Notes: generated by a model from the letters alone, not told the origin. Positions 32,051 to 43,358 are shown, counted from the stretch's first letter. The stretch: DNA of 64,000 nucleotides from Pseudomicrostroma phylloplanum (GCA_039545275.1 BCHS01000008.1:310001-374000), one strand, 5' to 3'. A program made the numbers and translations.

Positions 32051-32709
32051 TTTTGATGCCTGACGCTGAAAAGGCGTGAACAAATGGAACTCTACCAGGC
32101 GAGAGGAAGGATCTTCACATCTCGCTCACATCACCCCTGGGTCAGCGAGTCTCTGAGCGAGATGCGACATCCCTCGCCTGCCATTGCCCTTCTCCTCCTC
32201 TTTGCTTCCGTGCTCGTGCTCGTCCTGGCTTCTTCTGAGCGTGGTGATCGACCGGGTTGTGTTGTCATGGTTCGCCCTCAGCACGACATCGACTTATCTA
32301 CCGAGCACGGGCGGAGTTCCCTCTTTTCCCCGCTCTGGTACCACTGGGCGGGGACTGCAGGCGCAAGGCCGCTCACGGCAGGACACGACAGGCCCGGTTA
32401 ATCACCGATCACGCAAGGCGCACGGCGAAAGACGCTTTGACCACCGGGCAATGGCAATGTAGCGTGAGGCAGAGGAAGGTGAAAGCTCACTGGCCAGATT
32501 GCAGACCCAGGGAGGGGCCAGGGAGGAGAAAAGGTCAAGAGCAACGGCCAGAGTCAATGGCGCCATGGCGGCAGAGCGGTCGCAGTATGGCATTCTGACC
32601 TCGTGACCCTCTTCTCGGCAGAGGTACAAAAGTGCTACGCTTGACTTTCTTCCACGGAGGAAGATCTTCTTTTGCTAAGCTATCAGTCGTTACCACTTTT
32701 ACTTGTATC
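32051..32709. promoter_or_regulatory. Divergent promoter of the oxidoreductase/monooxygenase pair
   Basis: 659 bp between two head-to-head start codons. It contains a perfect palindrome of the CYS3-type at 32557-32566. The plus-strand frame is open back to about 32632 but only through a GTG, so the region is treated as non-coding. Confidence 0.6.
32557..32566. promoter_or_regulatory. Candidate CYS3-type sulfur-regulator binding site
   Basis: The palindrome ATGGCGCCAT fits the consensus ATGRYRYCAT described for the Neurospora bZIP sulfur regulator CYS3. It lies 143 bp before the start codon of the DszC/SfnB-like gene, a family tied to sulfur scavenging. Function is inferred from the match and the neighbour only. 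Confidence 0.45.
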
Positions 32710-34129
32710 ATGGCCCCTGTAGCCAGCTCTGAGCACGTCCCCGCCCCCTTCCACGGCCCTTCATCGACCAAGGGGGGCAACGCCTCTCGCATCCAGGCAG
32801 ATCCACAGCTAGTAGCCTACCCCACATACAGCTCCGACCCCTCCACGCCTGAAGAATTCTACGCTCGCGCAAAGGAGGTCAGTGATCTTCTTGCCCAAGA
32901 TGCCCACATACGTGATCGAGGCAACGTCGTCCCTCATCGCCAAGTACAGCTCCTGAAAGACGCGGGGCTGGTCACGCTCCTTGGCCCGAAGGAGGCCGGA
33001 GGCGCAGGGCAGACCTGGTCGGTCGCCTACCGCGTGGTTCGCATCATCGCGCAGGGGGAAGGCTCGCTCGGCCAGCTCCTCGGGTACCACTACATCTGGT
33101 TCTGGACCTCCGTCTTCGTCGGTCTTCCCGAGCAAGATCGCCGCATCCGCGCTTGGCTCACGGAGAACAAGTACTTCCTCGGTGGAGCTGTCAATCCTCG
33201 CGATGCTGACCTGCAGGCTGTGCCTAAGCAGGGCGATCCGAGCAAGCTCGTCTTCAATGGCAAGAAGACCTTTTCGACGGGTAGCAAAGTCTCGGATGTG
33301 ACGATCTTGGAGGGCGCTCTGCCTGATGGGACTCACATCTTTGCGCCGGTTCTCTCGAGGCATAGGGGAATCGTGTATGGCGATGAGTGGGTCGACACCC
33401 TGGGCATGAGGGCGACTCAGTCTGGAGGCATCACCATCACAAACGTTGAAGTAGACGTTGCAGACGCTCTGGGCTACGTCGACGGGCAGTTCCAAGCTCT
33501 TGGACCTTTCAACACCCTGATCTTGCCTGCCATCCAAGTGAGCCTTAAGACCTGTGACTCGACGATTGAAACGGAATACTGACCGAAATTCCTCACTTCT
33601 CCTTTCTCGTCCTCAGCTCGTCTTCACTTCCTTTTACCTAGGCATCGCCCAAGGCTCTCTCGCCCGGGGTCTAGCCTACACCAAGTCCAACACGCGCGGC
33701 TGGCCCTACCAACCCACTCCCGTCGCCCGAGGCACAGACGAGTTCTACATCCAGGAAGGGTACGGCACGCTACAAGCTCGTCTCTGGGCTTCTGAAGCCC
33801 AAATCGACGCGGTAGTCGATCAAGCCTCGACACTACTGCATGCTTCGCCGCGTGAGGGAGTCACGGCGGAGCAGCGTGCCCATCTGGCGGTTCGTGTGGC
33901 GGCTGCAAAGAGCAATGCGGGTGACTTTGGGTTGGAAGTGGTGACGAGGATTTACGAGTACCAGGGGGCACGCAGTGTCAGTGGCAAGTACGGGTTCGAC
34001 CTCGCCTTTAGAGATTTGAGAACCCATTTGCTGCATGACCCGCTCGCTCATAGAAAGGCAGAGGTGGGGAGGTGGGCGCTGCATGCCCCTAGCGAGGAGG
34101 CTTGGCCTACGCCGACTTGGTACTCTTGA
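32710..34129 (+). CDS. Acyl-CoA dehydrogenase-fold monooxygenase, DszC/SfnB-like
   Basis: CDS is join(32710..33537,33617..34129), 446 residues, close to bacterial DszC (about 417). Relatives use reduced flavin and oxygen to oxidise organosulfur compounds such as dibenzothiophene (DszC) or take part in dimethyl-sulfone use (SfnB); others are plain acyl-CoA dehydrogenases, so the substrate here is not known. Visible blocks: QVQLLKDAGLVTLLGPKEAG (N-terminal helical domain), IIAQGEGSLGQLLGYHY, FLGGAVNPRD, GKKTFSTGSKVSD (beta domain), WVDTLGMRATQSGG, then the splice ILPAIQ/LVFTSFYLGIAQGSL into the C-terminal helical domain. The 79-bp intron has GTGAGC and CCTCAG ends. The first ATG after an open GTG-started extension was used as start. 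Possible ancient gain from bacteria, though the intron shows it is well settled in this genome. Confidence 0.85.
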
Positions 34130-34492
34130 TGTTGATGTTGTTGTCTGTGGATGAGAAGGAAAGGAAGAGAGAGTCGCTTGTTCTCCTGTCAAAACGGTTG
34201 CATCTTGTGTGACTATCTCGCCTGGGCAGAAAGTTTCGCCCTTTGACTGTCCCCTGCTATCCCATTGTGCTTGCCATTTCGCGTTGGGCTGCACGGTTGG
34301 TAGCAAGGACTTGTCCCTGATCTCAGCCTCACTGCTTGCTCAGGCTTCTGCCTGCCCAATATCCAGCTGCCTGGGGTCGATTCCGGACAGCTGTCCCTTC
34401 ATGACCTCGGCGTCATCTGGTCTCACGCGGTCGCTGCTGCATCGGATGAGAAGCTATATATTTGGTGGGCGCTTTTAGGCACTCGTGACAAG
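34130..34492. other. Convergent spacer
   Basis: 363 bp between two 3' ends. No gene or repeat seen; it includes AT-richer stretches such as TATATATTTGG near 34455 that could serve 3'-end formation. Confidence 0.5.
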
Positions 34493-35422
34493 CTACTCCT
34501 CAGTAGCGGTATCCTTCTTCGGCTGTAGAATGGGCAGCAAGCGTGCGACGTGTCAGCCAAGTCTTCACTTAGCGATCGTGCTGCACACCAGTTACTTACC
34601 TTGAAGAACCTCTCCCGCCTCCTCTCCCTCTCTTCCCTCCATCCTCGCTCGCCCGTACCTGCGCCCTCCTCCTGGTGACCCTCTACATGTGCCGATCCGG
34701 CAGTCAGTGGAGATGCGTGAGGGTATGCGCCTCGAAGAGAGTGACCGGCTGCTTCGAATGTGCCCACGAGTGCGCCGAGAGCCAGGCAGGAGCCGAACAT
34801 CATAGGGATAGAGCCGGCTGTTGCAGGGAGATGAAGATGGGTCAGCGATGTCCTTCGAGGCAGCTGGTCATCGCAGCTTCTCCCCTCCAGATCAATGGCC
34901 AGGCTTCTGCCTGATCTGCCAGCAGCTGTGATCTGTACCCTCTCTGCGAATCGCAACTCACCTCGTGCACCCACGACGAAACCTGCCGCGCAACCTCCTG
35001 CTGCTCCATTGAGGGGGTCATCAGTGTGTCTAGCGTTCGATACGGCGGCCTGTGTGAAAGAAAAGACACCTCCGACAGCCGCTGTTAAAGGGAGAAAGAA
35101 GACGAGAGGGAAGAGCATAGGAGGGCGTAGATTTGAAATCAGCACCGATACCAGCTACCTGCGAGCCTCTCCCAATCCTGAGAAATCATTTCAGGTCTCG
35201 CAGCCATCTTGGATACCCACTGAACAATGCGATTGTGCTCCCTGTCCTGGTAAAGACTCCCAAACCTCCCTGGTGATGGTTGCTGGTACTGTTCTGAATC
35301 GCTGAGACGAGGGTACCGAAACCGGCGGAGCCTGCTGCAGCGGTCATGCCATCGTTGAGAGGAGACTTCTCGTTGAACTGCACGGGCTCTGGTTCGGTGG
35401 GGTGCTTGGGAGGGGGAGCCAT
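34493..35422 (-). CDS. NDUFA11: Mitochondrial complex I accessory subunit, NDUFA11/B14.7-like (Tim17/22 fold)
   Basis: CDS is complement(join(34493..34522,34600..34817,34962..35081,35221..35422)), 189 residues; introns of 77, 144 and 139 bp. The subunit lies in the inner-membrane arm of NADH:ubiquinone oxidoreductase and stabilises its assembly and supercomplexes. After a polar N-terminus (MAPPPKHPTEPEP), conserved blocks appear only when spliced: LVSAIQNSTSNH, GVFTRTGSTIALF/TAVGGVFSFTQAAV, DDPLNGAAGGCAAGFVVGAR/AGSIPMMFG and LGALVGTFEAAGHSLRG. These match fungal 21-kDa complex I subunits, with four short membrane segments and Gly-rich packing. The C-terminus is Glu/Arg-rich. Splicing phases all fit. 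The first donor is GTGGGT, weaker than others here. TIM22/TIM17 translocase subunits are the alternative, but the VFTRTG motif favours complex I. Confidence 0.85.
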
Positions 35423-35727
35423 TGTGGTATGAGGTGGAGGTGAAGGGGGGAAAGGAGTGCGATAGGAGACGAAGGCGGAGCGGGCTAGAGAGACACGACG
35501 ATGATCAGTAGCAATGATGAGCGGGCGGAAGGTCCCTCCCTCGGGGTGAGGCAGGGCAGGCGAGCGGGGAGAGTCGCTTCGGCTCCGGACGCGCGCTTCC
35601 CGATGGCCCTCCACCACTCCAGCGTCAGTGTCGGACAGGCGAGTACGAAGCTTCAGGGTCGTGCGTTAGGCCCTTTCCTTTTGGCCAACGCTCACCACTT
35701 TGCCATTCATATCGATCATTTCACAAC
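35423..35727. promoter_or_regulatory. Divergent promoter NDUFA11-like / SHP1
   Basis: 305 bp shared by two head-to-head genes. No specific element recognised. Confidence 0.55.
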
Positions 35728-37290
35728 ATGGCTGACGAAGACATCGCTAGATTCACTTCCATCACTGGAGCTTCAGATGACAGAGCAAGGTGAGCTTCCG
35801 AAGCATATCGGCTAGTGAGCCCCACAGATCATACTCACACTCTTACCATACCCAGGTTCTTTCTGGAGTCTTCCAAAGGCGACGTCAGTGCCGCTGTAGA
35901 GGCATTCTACGACAGTGGAGGGGCAGAGGGAACATCAGCAGAGGCACAACAAGGGGGTCAAGGTGAGTTGTCGGCCGCTGTACTGGCATTGAGGCAGGTG
36001 AGCTAATACATGCGCCCGCCATGTTACCTCTCTCCACCAGACGTAGCATCTTCCAGCAGCGCAGGCCCAGCGTCATCAGCTCAAGCAGCACCCGCTCCAT
36101 CAGCCGGACCCAGGACGCTCGGAGGTGGCTCAGCTGAGCCGCTGCCCGAAGGTTGGGGCTCCAGAGCCGCTACCGGCTCAAGCGCTCGTTCTAGGGGAGG
36201 AGGCTTCAGCGCGGGGGGTGGTCGAGGAGGTATTGCCACGCTTGGCGACCTGAACCGTCAAGAAGCCGAAGACGAAGGAGACGACGAGAGAGGCCCAGCA
36301 AATCTGTTTACTGGCGGTGAACGATCTGGCTTGAGCGTACAGAACCCAGACTTTCGCAGAGACGAGGGAGGACACTCGGATGCCGTTCGGGAGATCCTGA
36401 GACAGGCTGCACAGGGCGCTCGCCGTGGACAGGAAGAAGACGAAGGAAGTGCTCAAGCGGGTGCAGCTGCTCCGTCCAGCTTTGGTGGTCGGGGGAGGAC
36501 CATCGGCGGTCCAGACGAAGAAGCACCAGCGACTCTAGCATCTGGCAGCACACCCGCTCGCTCCACACGCTCAGGCGGAGTCCCTGGAGGCTTTGGTCCT
36601 ACAGACGACGATGATGAAGAGGACGAAGAAGAGGAGCCCATTGCGATCCGTCACCTGACCTTCTGGCAAGACGGCTTCAGCATCGAGCGCGGACCTCTGC
36701 ACCGCTACGACGACCCAGCCACGCAGCCCCTGCTGGACGCCATCAGGTCAGAGCGGGCCCCACTGGCTCTCTTCGACCTCAAGTTCGGCCAACGAGTCGA
36801 GATCCGAGTTGCGCATCGTATGCAGGAGAAGTACTCGCCACAGCTAGCCGATGCCTCCATCGAGCGCGAGCCACCTAAGCCCTTTGGCGGGCAGGGCAAC
36901 CGGCTGGGAAGCCCAGCACCAGCATTGGCCGGTGCATCGTCCGCAAGTGGAAGCGGTACCGCTCCATCCTCTTCCTCTACTACCGCCCCTTCTTCCGGAG
37001 CAGGCGCAGGTGCAGGTGGAGTCACTCCAGCCAACTTCCAAATTGATGACTCTCAGCCCACAACGCAGGTGCAGATCCGTCTCGCCGACGGGTCCAGGCT
37101 TGTGGGCAGGTTCAACCACACGCACACCATCGCGGACTTGAGGACTTACATCAACGCCTCTCAACCTGGCATGTCGGCGCGATCGTACGTTTTGCAGGCG
37201 TCCTTCCCGCCTAAGCCACTCACGGAGGAGGGGAAGACGATCAAGGAGGCGGGACTTGTTAGCTCGGTTGTGATCCAGAAGTGGACCTGA
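35728..37290 (+). CDS. SHP1: Cdc48/p97 cofactor SHP1 (p47, UBX-domain protein)
   Basis: CDS is join(35728..35789,35856..35962,36041..37290), 472 residues, introns of 66 and 78 bp. SHP1/p47 links the AAA ATPase Cdc48/p97 to ubiquitinated cargo, and acts in membrane fusion, protein phosphatase 1 control and autophagosome formation. Splicing yields a UBA domain (residues 1-45: MADEDIARFTSITGAS ... RFFLESSKGDVSAAVEAFY). The SEP domain lies at about 256-335 (RHLTFWQDGFSIERGPLHRY, LFDLKFGQRVEIRVAHR). The UBX domain lies at about 395-472 (TQVQIRLADGSRLVGRFNHT, TYINASQPG, LQASFPPKPLTEEGKTI). A GIATLGDLN stretch resembles the region before the first p97-binding motif. Linkers are acidic or Ala/Ser/Gly-rich. 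The domain order UBA-SEP-UBX is unique to this family. Confidence 0.95.
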
Positions 37291-37954
37291 GGAGGAAGAG
37301 GAGAGGGAGCAAATGTTGACGGGGTGCTGAAAGTCAATCGAAGAAGGTAGAAGCGGTAGCGAGAGGGTAGATAAGATGGGAAGGCGACGACGATAGGAAG
37401 ATGCTTTTTCCCTTGCTTGTTTCCCTCACCTCATAGAAGACAATCGACGACCTATTGACTAAGTCGTCTCCACTCCCCACTTCTCCGCGAATATAGCCTT
37501 GTCCCCCTAGCAACACAGTCGTCCCACCAGCCAAGAATTGGGGACATTCTTTGAATCAGTCTTTGGTTTGGTTCCTTCTCTGATCGATCAATGGTGACAG
37601 TATTGGTGACAAGGAAAGTGGCATCTCTACAATCGCAGTCTTGCGTACATGGGGTTCGGATCGGGCTCGGCCTCGGGGGCAGAGAGGCTGGTGGGTATGG
37701 TGAAGATGTCTGGACGTATGCACATTTGTTCGTTCATCTATCTCAAAATGGGTGACTGGGTATCTATCGCCTTGTGTCTGCCTGGTATCTCTTGTCTCGC
37801 CATTCTGCTGCTGCTGCTGCTTTCGTCAAGGGGTATCGTTCTTCTTGAGTCTTGAGCCCTGTAGCTTTAGTTTCACCTTCTGGGGGTCGTGCTGGTCGTG
37901 ATATCGTCATTACATCTTTGACGGCTCTTGTCTTGCTTCGAAAGGGGAGTCCGC
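37291..37954. other. Convergent spacer
   Basis: 664 bp between the SHP1 stop and the stop of the minus-strand gene beginning at 40069. A short (CTG)n run lies at 37808-37820. I see no gene. Confidence 0.55.
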
Positions 37955-40069
37955 TCAAAGACTAGCAAGTGCCAGCAGCTCCTCGATGGCCATGAGCTTC
38001 TCTGCGTCCGCATCCGCATCAGCAGCACCAATGGCAGCACCAGAAGTGGTCTCTCCTCCAGACTTTCCAGGTCGAGCTGGAGAGGAGGAAGACGCCTGGG
38101 CTGATCCAGGCACGTACTTCTTGCCAGCTCCAACACCAACACCAGCTCCTACGCCACTGCCAACGCCAACGCCAGCAGCTGTGCCTCGCTCCACATAGTC
38201 TACTACGGCCTGCAGGTCGGCTCTAGCGAGCCTGATGAGGTTGGCCTTGACCCTTCGAGCCTCCTCGGCGAATGCTCGCTCCTCGTCTTGCTTCTCGGTG
38301 CTGGGTCCCTGGTTGGTTCCCAGAGGGGGAAAATGTCCCGCGACGCCCGCCTGTGCGACGGGTACGTGGATGCTCTGCGCGAGTGAGCGCCTGACCTGCC
38401 CTCGGCCCAGGAGAGCCTCCCGTGCCGCCTTCTGCTGCGCGCCCTTCAAGCGTCGACCCTCAAAGGCAAACGTAGCTCCAAGCGGGACGGTATTGGCTCC
38501 CGTCTGCGGAGTAGCGCTGGCGTTGGGCTTCTTGTGCATGTGAGAGGGGTGCCACTTGTACTTTTCTTTGGGCGGGGAACCCTCCGAGGAGTTGGCTTCG
38601 CCTTCGGCTCGGGCTTTGGCGAGTGTGGCCTTGTGAAGTTCGCGCAGAGATTGGGCGGTTGGCAACATGGAAGGGTCGCTGGTGGGAGGGAATGCAAGAT
38701 TGCCTTTCTGGGGTGACGACGCGGGACTGCTTCCAGTCTTGCTAGCGTTCGTTAGACCAGTGCCGGAGTTGCCAGAGGTCAAGATTGTGAGGGCGAGGGT
38801 GTAAGCGCGTTCGGCATCACCATTCCTGCAAAGCGAGGACAGAAGGGAGTCAAGTCAGCATCCTTGACCCGTCAACGGCTGTCCGCGTATCCCACACTCC
38901 ACTCACTTCTGCTGCTCCTTCAACGCCTTGCCCCACTTCAGGGCGTAATCAGCACTGACAGATCCGGTGTTGAGCAGCCCGTTTGCAGCTGCCTCCAAAG
39001 TTGGCCAATCTCGAGTTCCATCCGCCTGCTGGAGGACCTTCTGAAGTTGTGCAGTGAGCTGGCTGTACACTTTGTGACCAAGGGCTGCCAACTCATCGAG
39101 ATCGTCCTTGACTTCTTCATGGCGGTCCAGACCCATCTTGCCTTTCTGGGGCTGCTCATCGTCGCTTGAGCTGGCAGAAGAGTCTCCCTTTCCTACGGGG
39201 GGCAGGCTGATGACAGAGCTCAGCTCCAGTGTCGGATGAGTAGCGAGTGTCTCTTCGATGAGTCTAGCAAGAGTCGCAGGAGGGACGGACTCTGCGAGGA
39301 GCAGAGGAGTCGCAGTGAGGGCGGCGAACTCGACCTTTTCGGCAGCCGCATTGAATGTCTTATTGAGCACATCCAGGCTCTTTTTTAGTCTGTAGTCCCA
39401 CTTGTGGTGTGCCTTGGCACCGTGGTTTTCCCAAGCCAGATCCTCCACCAAGCATCCATTCTCCTTCTCCTCCTCAACAAAGGCATGGAGAGGCGTGTAG
39501 CGAAATGGCTCTTTGCTGGGTACGAAGGGTACAGCAAGAGGGCGGGACTTGAGGATCTCCAGAGTCGAAGTGTACCTCTGCAACGCAGTCTCGTCTTGAG
39601 CGCCGCCAGCAGCTCCATTGTCGCTCTTGCGCACTGCTCGCAGCTGCACGACGACTTGTGCAGTAGCATACCCGAGTGCAGACGCCTTGACCTGATTCGC
39701 GACCTCTTGCTTGAGTAGAGCAGTGAGTACCTCTTCTTCGGCGAGCTCATACTTGATTTCCTCTGGGGTGAGACAGCGTCGTACCAGGTCCTTGATACGG
39801 TCCAGACCCATGAGGTCTTGACGTAGCTGACGGAAAATTTGTGCGGAGAGGAGTGGAAGAGAGTGTTTGAGACACTCCACGTACAGTGCTTTCAGTGCTT
39901 CTTGGCTCTTAGTGGGAGGAGAATAGGTCATTGAGGACGTGTTGGCAGCTCGAGCTGTGATACTCTTGGAAGGGATGAGGATGGTCTCGCCGCCTTCACC
40001 ATCGCTATTTGCGTCTGCATCGGCAGCTACGCGTCTGATTGCGGCAGACGCCTCGACAGACGGCGACAT
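37955..40069 (-). CDS. Unrecognised 677-residue protein
   Basis: CDS is complement(join(37955..38825,38907..40069)), one 81-bp intron (GTGAGT donor, TTTGCAG acceptor) whose removal gives KWGKALKEQQKNGDAERAYTL. I do not recognise the family. The N-terminal 390 residues look mostly helical: EALKALYVECLKHSLPLLSA, QIFRQLRQDLMGLDRIKDLV, EEVLTALLKQEVANQVKASA. A Ser/Asp stretch (SSASSSDDEQPQ) follows and a helix resembling a TPR-like hairpin spans the splice. Exon 2 is Ser/Ala/Lys-rich with KEKYKWHPSHMHKK, then FEGRRLKGAQQKAAREALLG and a Gly/Val repeat (38118-38184). No membrane segment is evident. The start at 40069 has a CACCATGTC context; the upstream open frame lacks a better start. Confidence 0.7.
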
Positions 40070-40389
40070 GGTGGTGACGATGGTGGTGACGCAGTGGATG
40101 TATGCTACCGGTGATCCTTGTTGCTGGTACGAAGTCAAGCTGCGCAAATGCACACACGACCATTTTCTCAACACGCTGCTGTTGTGCACTCAGGAGCACG
40201 GGCCACGCTCGTTCCCCTTCACCGTTCCGTCGACGCGTTGTAGGACGCAACGCCAAAGGCAAGGGGTGAGCACAGGCGGCTTCCAGCACAATTCACAGAT
40301 GACGAGATGACGATGGTAATATTACAAGTGATGAGTATGGCAATACATATGTACAATTCTTAAGCTGCCTCTCCACCTTCCGCTGTAGC
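40070..40389. other. Spacer between TFIIE-beta stop and the downstream minus-strand gene
   Basis: 320 bp, minus-strand promoter and leader of the 37955-40069 gene plus the TFIIE-beta 3' end. Nothing else seen. Confidence 0.5.
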
Positions 40390-41442
40390 TCATTGAGCAG
40401 TGTAGTCCTTGGACAGATCCACGCCCTCCAGATGGGTATTCTGGATGCGAACCTTCCTGCCTCTGCTGTCGCCCTTCTTCCCTCCTCGTCCGCCACGCTT
40501 CCCACCGCGGTTGGCTGCACCAGAGTGAGTGGCAGTAGAGGCAATGAGGTTTGCCGAGGTCAGTCCGTCTGGAGAGCGGAGAGGGAGAAGAAGAAGCGAG
40601 AGGTCAGATTTTGAATCAGCACGATAGATTCGAGGATTAGACTCTCTGACTTACCTGCTTCCAGGGAGCGAGCGAGATCGACTGCGTCGGGGACCTTCTG
40701 CTGGTGCCACAGCTCTCGGAATTCTGAAGAGGCGGGGAGTAGGAACGTCGATCGAGGCGTCAGCAAAAGGGTACCTCTGCGCTCTCCTCTCTCTACTCCC
40801 AGCATCACGTCACTCACCATCATCCGGGCCCTTTGCCTGTTCTCCACGGAACTCGTTCCAAAATACCATCTTCGCAGACTGATCTTTGCCCCTAAGAACC
40901 AACACTTCACGGTCCTGTTTTGGTTCGGCCTTTGCAAAGTCCTCGACGGCCTCCTTTGCGAGTGGGTAGGATTCCCTGAGCTCTGCTAGCCTCATGCCTG
41001 CGCAGCGGGACGTTTCCGAGGTGTACCGCTTCTCCAGGAGGGCGATTAGGTCCCGTGGGGAACGCAGGTCGTGTTCGGGCTGGATAAGAAGGAAGCATGC
41101 GTGGAGGTCAGCGGACTGCCTGCTATCCCTGTCTGGACCCTCATTCCTTCTTCTCTTGCTCCTTACCTTGTACATCCACAAATCCAGCTTGGCATTCCAC
41201 TCCACCCTCGGATGTCCCTTGAATCTCTCCCTCAGCACCTCATCCTCGACCAGTCTCGTCAATCCATGGGTCAACGCAAAGTCCTCGAGCCTCACTGGCG
41301 ACTTGTGTAGCTTCAAAGCATCCAGGGCAGATACCAAGATGGTATTGTCCTTTTGGCCAGCGCCGGTGAGTGTAGGTTGCGAGTAGATTTGCCCTGGGCC
41401 GAGGCGAGACTGAAGAGTTGAGGAGGTAGCTGAAGAGGTCAT
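40390..41442 (-). CDS. TFA2: Transcription initiation factor IIE subunit beta
   Basis: CDS is complement(join(40390..40568,40655..40723,40818..41079,41167..41442)), 261 residues; three introns of 86, 94 and 87 bp. TFIIE-beta joins TFIIE-alpha in the RNA polymerase II preinitiation complex and stabilises promoter opening. The first winged helix runs from about residue 30 (ILVSALDALKLHKSPVRLED, FKGHPRVEWNAKLDLWMYK). Splicing joins it to PEHDLRSPRDLIALLEKRYT and the second winged helix, AEPKQDREVLVLRGKDQS and KMVFWNEF. The C-terminus has EFRELWHQQKVPDAVDLARS, then a basic RGGKRGGRGGKKG and KVRIQNTHLEGVDLSKDYT, which matches the family's THLEG/KDY ending. Length fits Tfa2 and human GTF2E2 (291). 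Divergent from PTPA. Confidence 0.9.
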
Positions 41443-41751
41443 TGTGACTATCAGAGGGGTAGAGATGGGATGTGTGGATGGAAAGGCAAGAGAGCGACAC
41501 CAAGAGTGGGATCTCACCCACTACTCTAATGTACAGTGACCTCCGATGAGACAGATGCCGCATGATCAGGGATCCGATCCTCGCGCCTCGGCCTCGGGCT
41601 AACTCCACCCCGCGCCAGCAGTCGGGCCGCGGCACTGGAGCAGTCTCACAATTCAACGCTCCTTCCGTTGGTGGGTACCAACTTGACAGACTAACGCAGC
41701 TCAGCTCACCGCCATCGCTGCTCCCGTCTCTGAGCTCACACACCGCCGTCG
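41443..41751. promoter_or_regulatory. Divergent promoter TFIIE-beta / PTPA
   Basis: 309 bp between two start codons on opposite strands; no specific site recognised. Confidence 0.5.
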
Positions 41752-43358
41752 ATGTCGCCCAGGATAGCCACTCCTCGTCTGCCAACAGACGAAGCTTCGC
41801 GCTCTCTCTTGGCGGACAAGCTGCGCTCAGCAGCCCTTGGCGATGGCCCCTCGTCATCTTCAACCTCCTCCTCCTCGTCACCCCCAGCTCCGGTTCCAGC
41901 ACCACTGACAGATGGCGGAGACGTGATGCCAACGTCTTCGCCGAGCGAGGAAGCCCAGACCGTCACCGTATCGGACGTCAACCGAGCTCCACCGTCGCCA
42001 CCCATCGCAACCTCATCAGCAGCGCCAGCAAAGGAGACGGCGCCTCAGCCACAGCCTCCCCTCCCATACCACGACCCGCCCAAGCCTCTCAACGCACAAC
42101 AGCTCACTTTTGCCAAGCCTACAAAACGCATCGTCAGTCCAGCTTCTCTCAAGAGGTTCCAGAACTCGGAGGCTTTCAGCGAGATCTTGGGACTGACACA
42201 GGCCCTCAATGAGAGCGTCAAGGGCAAGAAGCTCACAGACGAGGTGCACGAGAGCGAGGTGATCAAGTCCATCCTCGCCATTCTCGCCAACATCTCGTCC
42301 CTCGTTGACAGCACGCCTGCCGTGGAGAATGCCGCCTCTCGCTTTGGTAACCCTGCTTTTCGAGAGCTGTACCAGAAGATCAAGTCGCAGCTCCGGTCTC
42401 TGCACGAGTCGATACCGGGCCTCAAAGAGATGAAGGGTAGTGCGGAGCAAGGTGTAGATGCCATTGACGAGGTGGCGGTATACTTTCAAGAATGCTGGGG
42501 GAATGAAGAGAGGATCGACTATGGTAGTGGTATGGAGCTGAACTTCTTGTGCTGGCTGTGAGTATTGCGAGCATGCCGGGCTCCTTCCTTCTGTACGCTG
42601 ACTGATCATGTCACTCCTGTATGCTCAGTCTCTGCCTCGTGAAGTTACCCCTCATCGACCTATCCCAAGACGGTCCCGCCCTCGTACTTCGCGTCTTCTG
42701 GTCGTACATCCAAGTCATGCGCAAGATCCAATCCACCTACTGGCTCGAGCCCGCCGGCTCACACGGCGTGTGGGGTCTAGACGACTACCACTTCCTGCCC
42801 TTTGTCTTCGGCTCTGCCCAATTGGTCCCACACCGTCACCTCCGTCCCAAGTCGATTCACGACGCAGAGATCACCGCCGAGTTCGGAAAGGACTACATGT
42901 ACTTTGCCTGCATCGAGTTTATAAACTCGATCAAGACGGCTAGCCTGCGCTGGCATTCGCCCATGCTAGACGATATCAGCTCGGTCAAGACGTGGAGTAA
43001 AGTGAATGAAGGCATGCTGAAGATGTACAAGGCAGAGGTCCTCTCCAAGTTGCCCATTGCTCAACACATCTTCTTTGGCTCTCTGTTGAGCTTCCCACCT
43101 GCCAAGCCAGGAGAAAAGGAAGAAGAAGAGGAGGCGAACGGAGCAGGGGTAGATGCCTGTGGACATTCCCACCCGCATGGACCTTCTGCGCCTGGTGGAG
43201 GAGAATTGGTGGGAGAGGGACAGGCGGCAGGATGGGGTGACTGCTGTGGGATTCCCATCCCCTCGGTATTCGCAGCGGCAGAAGAGGAGAAGGAGAAGGC
43301 GCGAAAGTCAAATGGCGTGGCGGTGGGTGGAGCAGTCAAGCGGGTACCCTTTGACTAG
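41752..43358 (+). CDS. PTPA: Phosphotyrosyl phosphatase activator (PP2A activator, RRD1/RRD2 family)
   Basis: CDS is join(41752..42557,42629..43358), 511 residues, one 71-bp intron (GTGAGT, TGCTCAG). PTPA is a prolyl isomerase-like chaperone that reactivates PP2A-type phosphatases and affects cell-cycle and rapamycin responses. The fold covers about residues 115-440: PTKRIVSPASLKRFQNSEAF, GSGMELNFLCWL/LCLVKL, RKIQSTYWLEPAGSHGVWGL, DDYHFLPFVFGSAQL and ACIEFINSIKTA. The GVWGLDDYHFLPF block is the family signature. The N-terminal 110 residues are Ser/Pro/Ala-rich and the C-terminus has an added His/Gly/Cys stretch (ACGHSHPHG, GDCCGIP) absent from typical PTPA. Fungi often have two paralogues; I cannot tell from one copy which this is. 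Confidence 0.92.

Noticed and set aside
32632..32709. N-terminal extension of the monooxygenase
   Set aside because: Begins with GTG, not ATG; the first ATG is at 32710.
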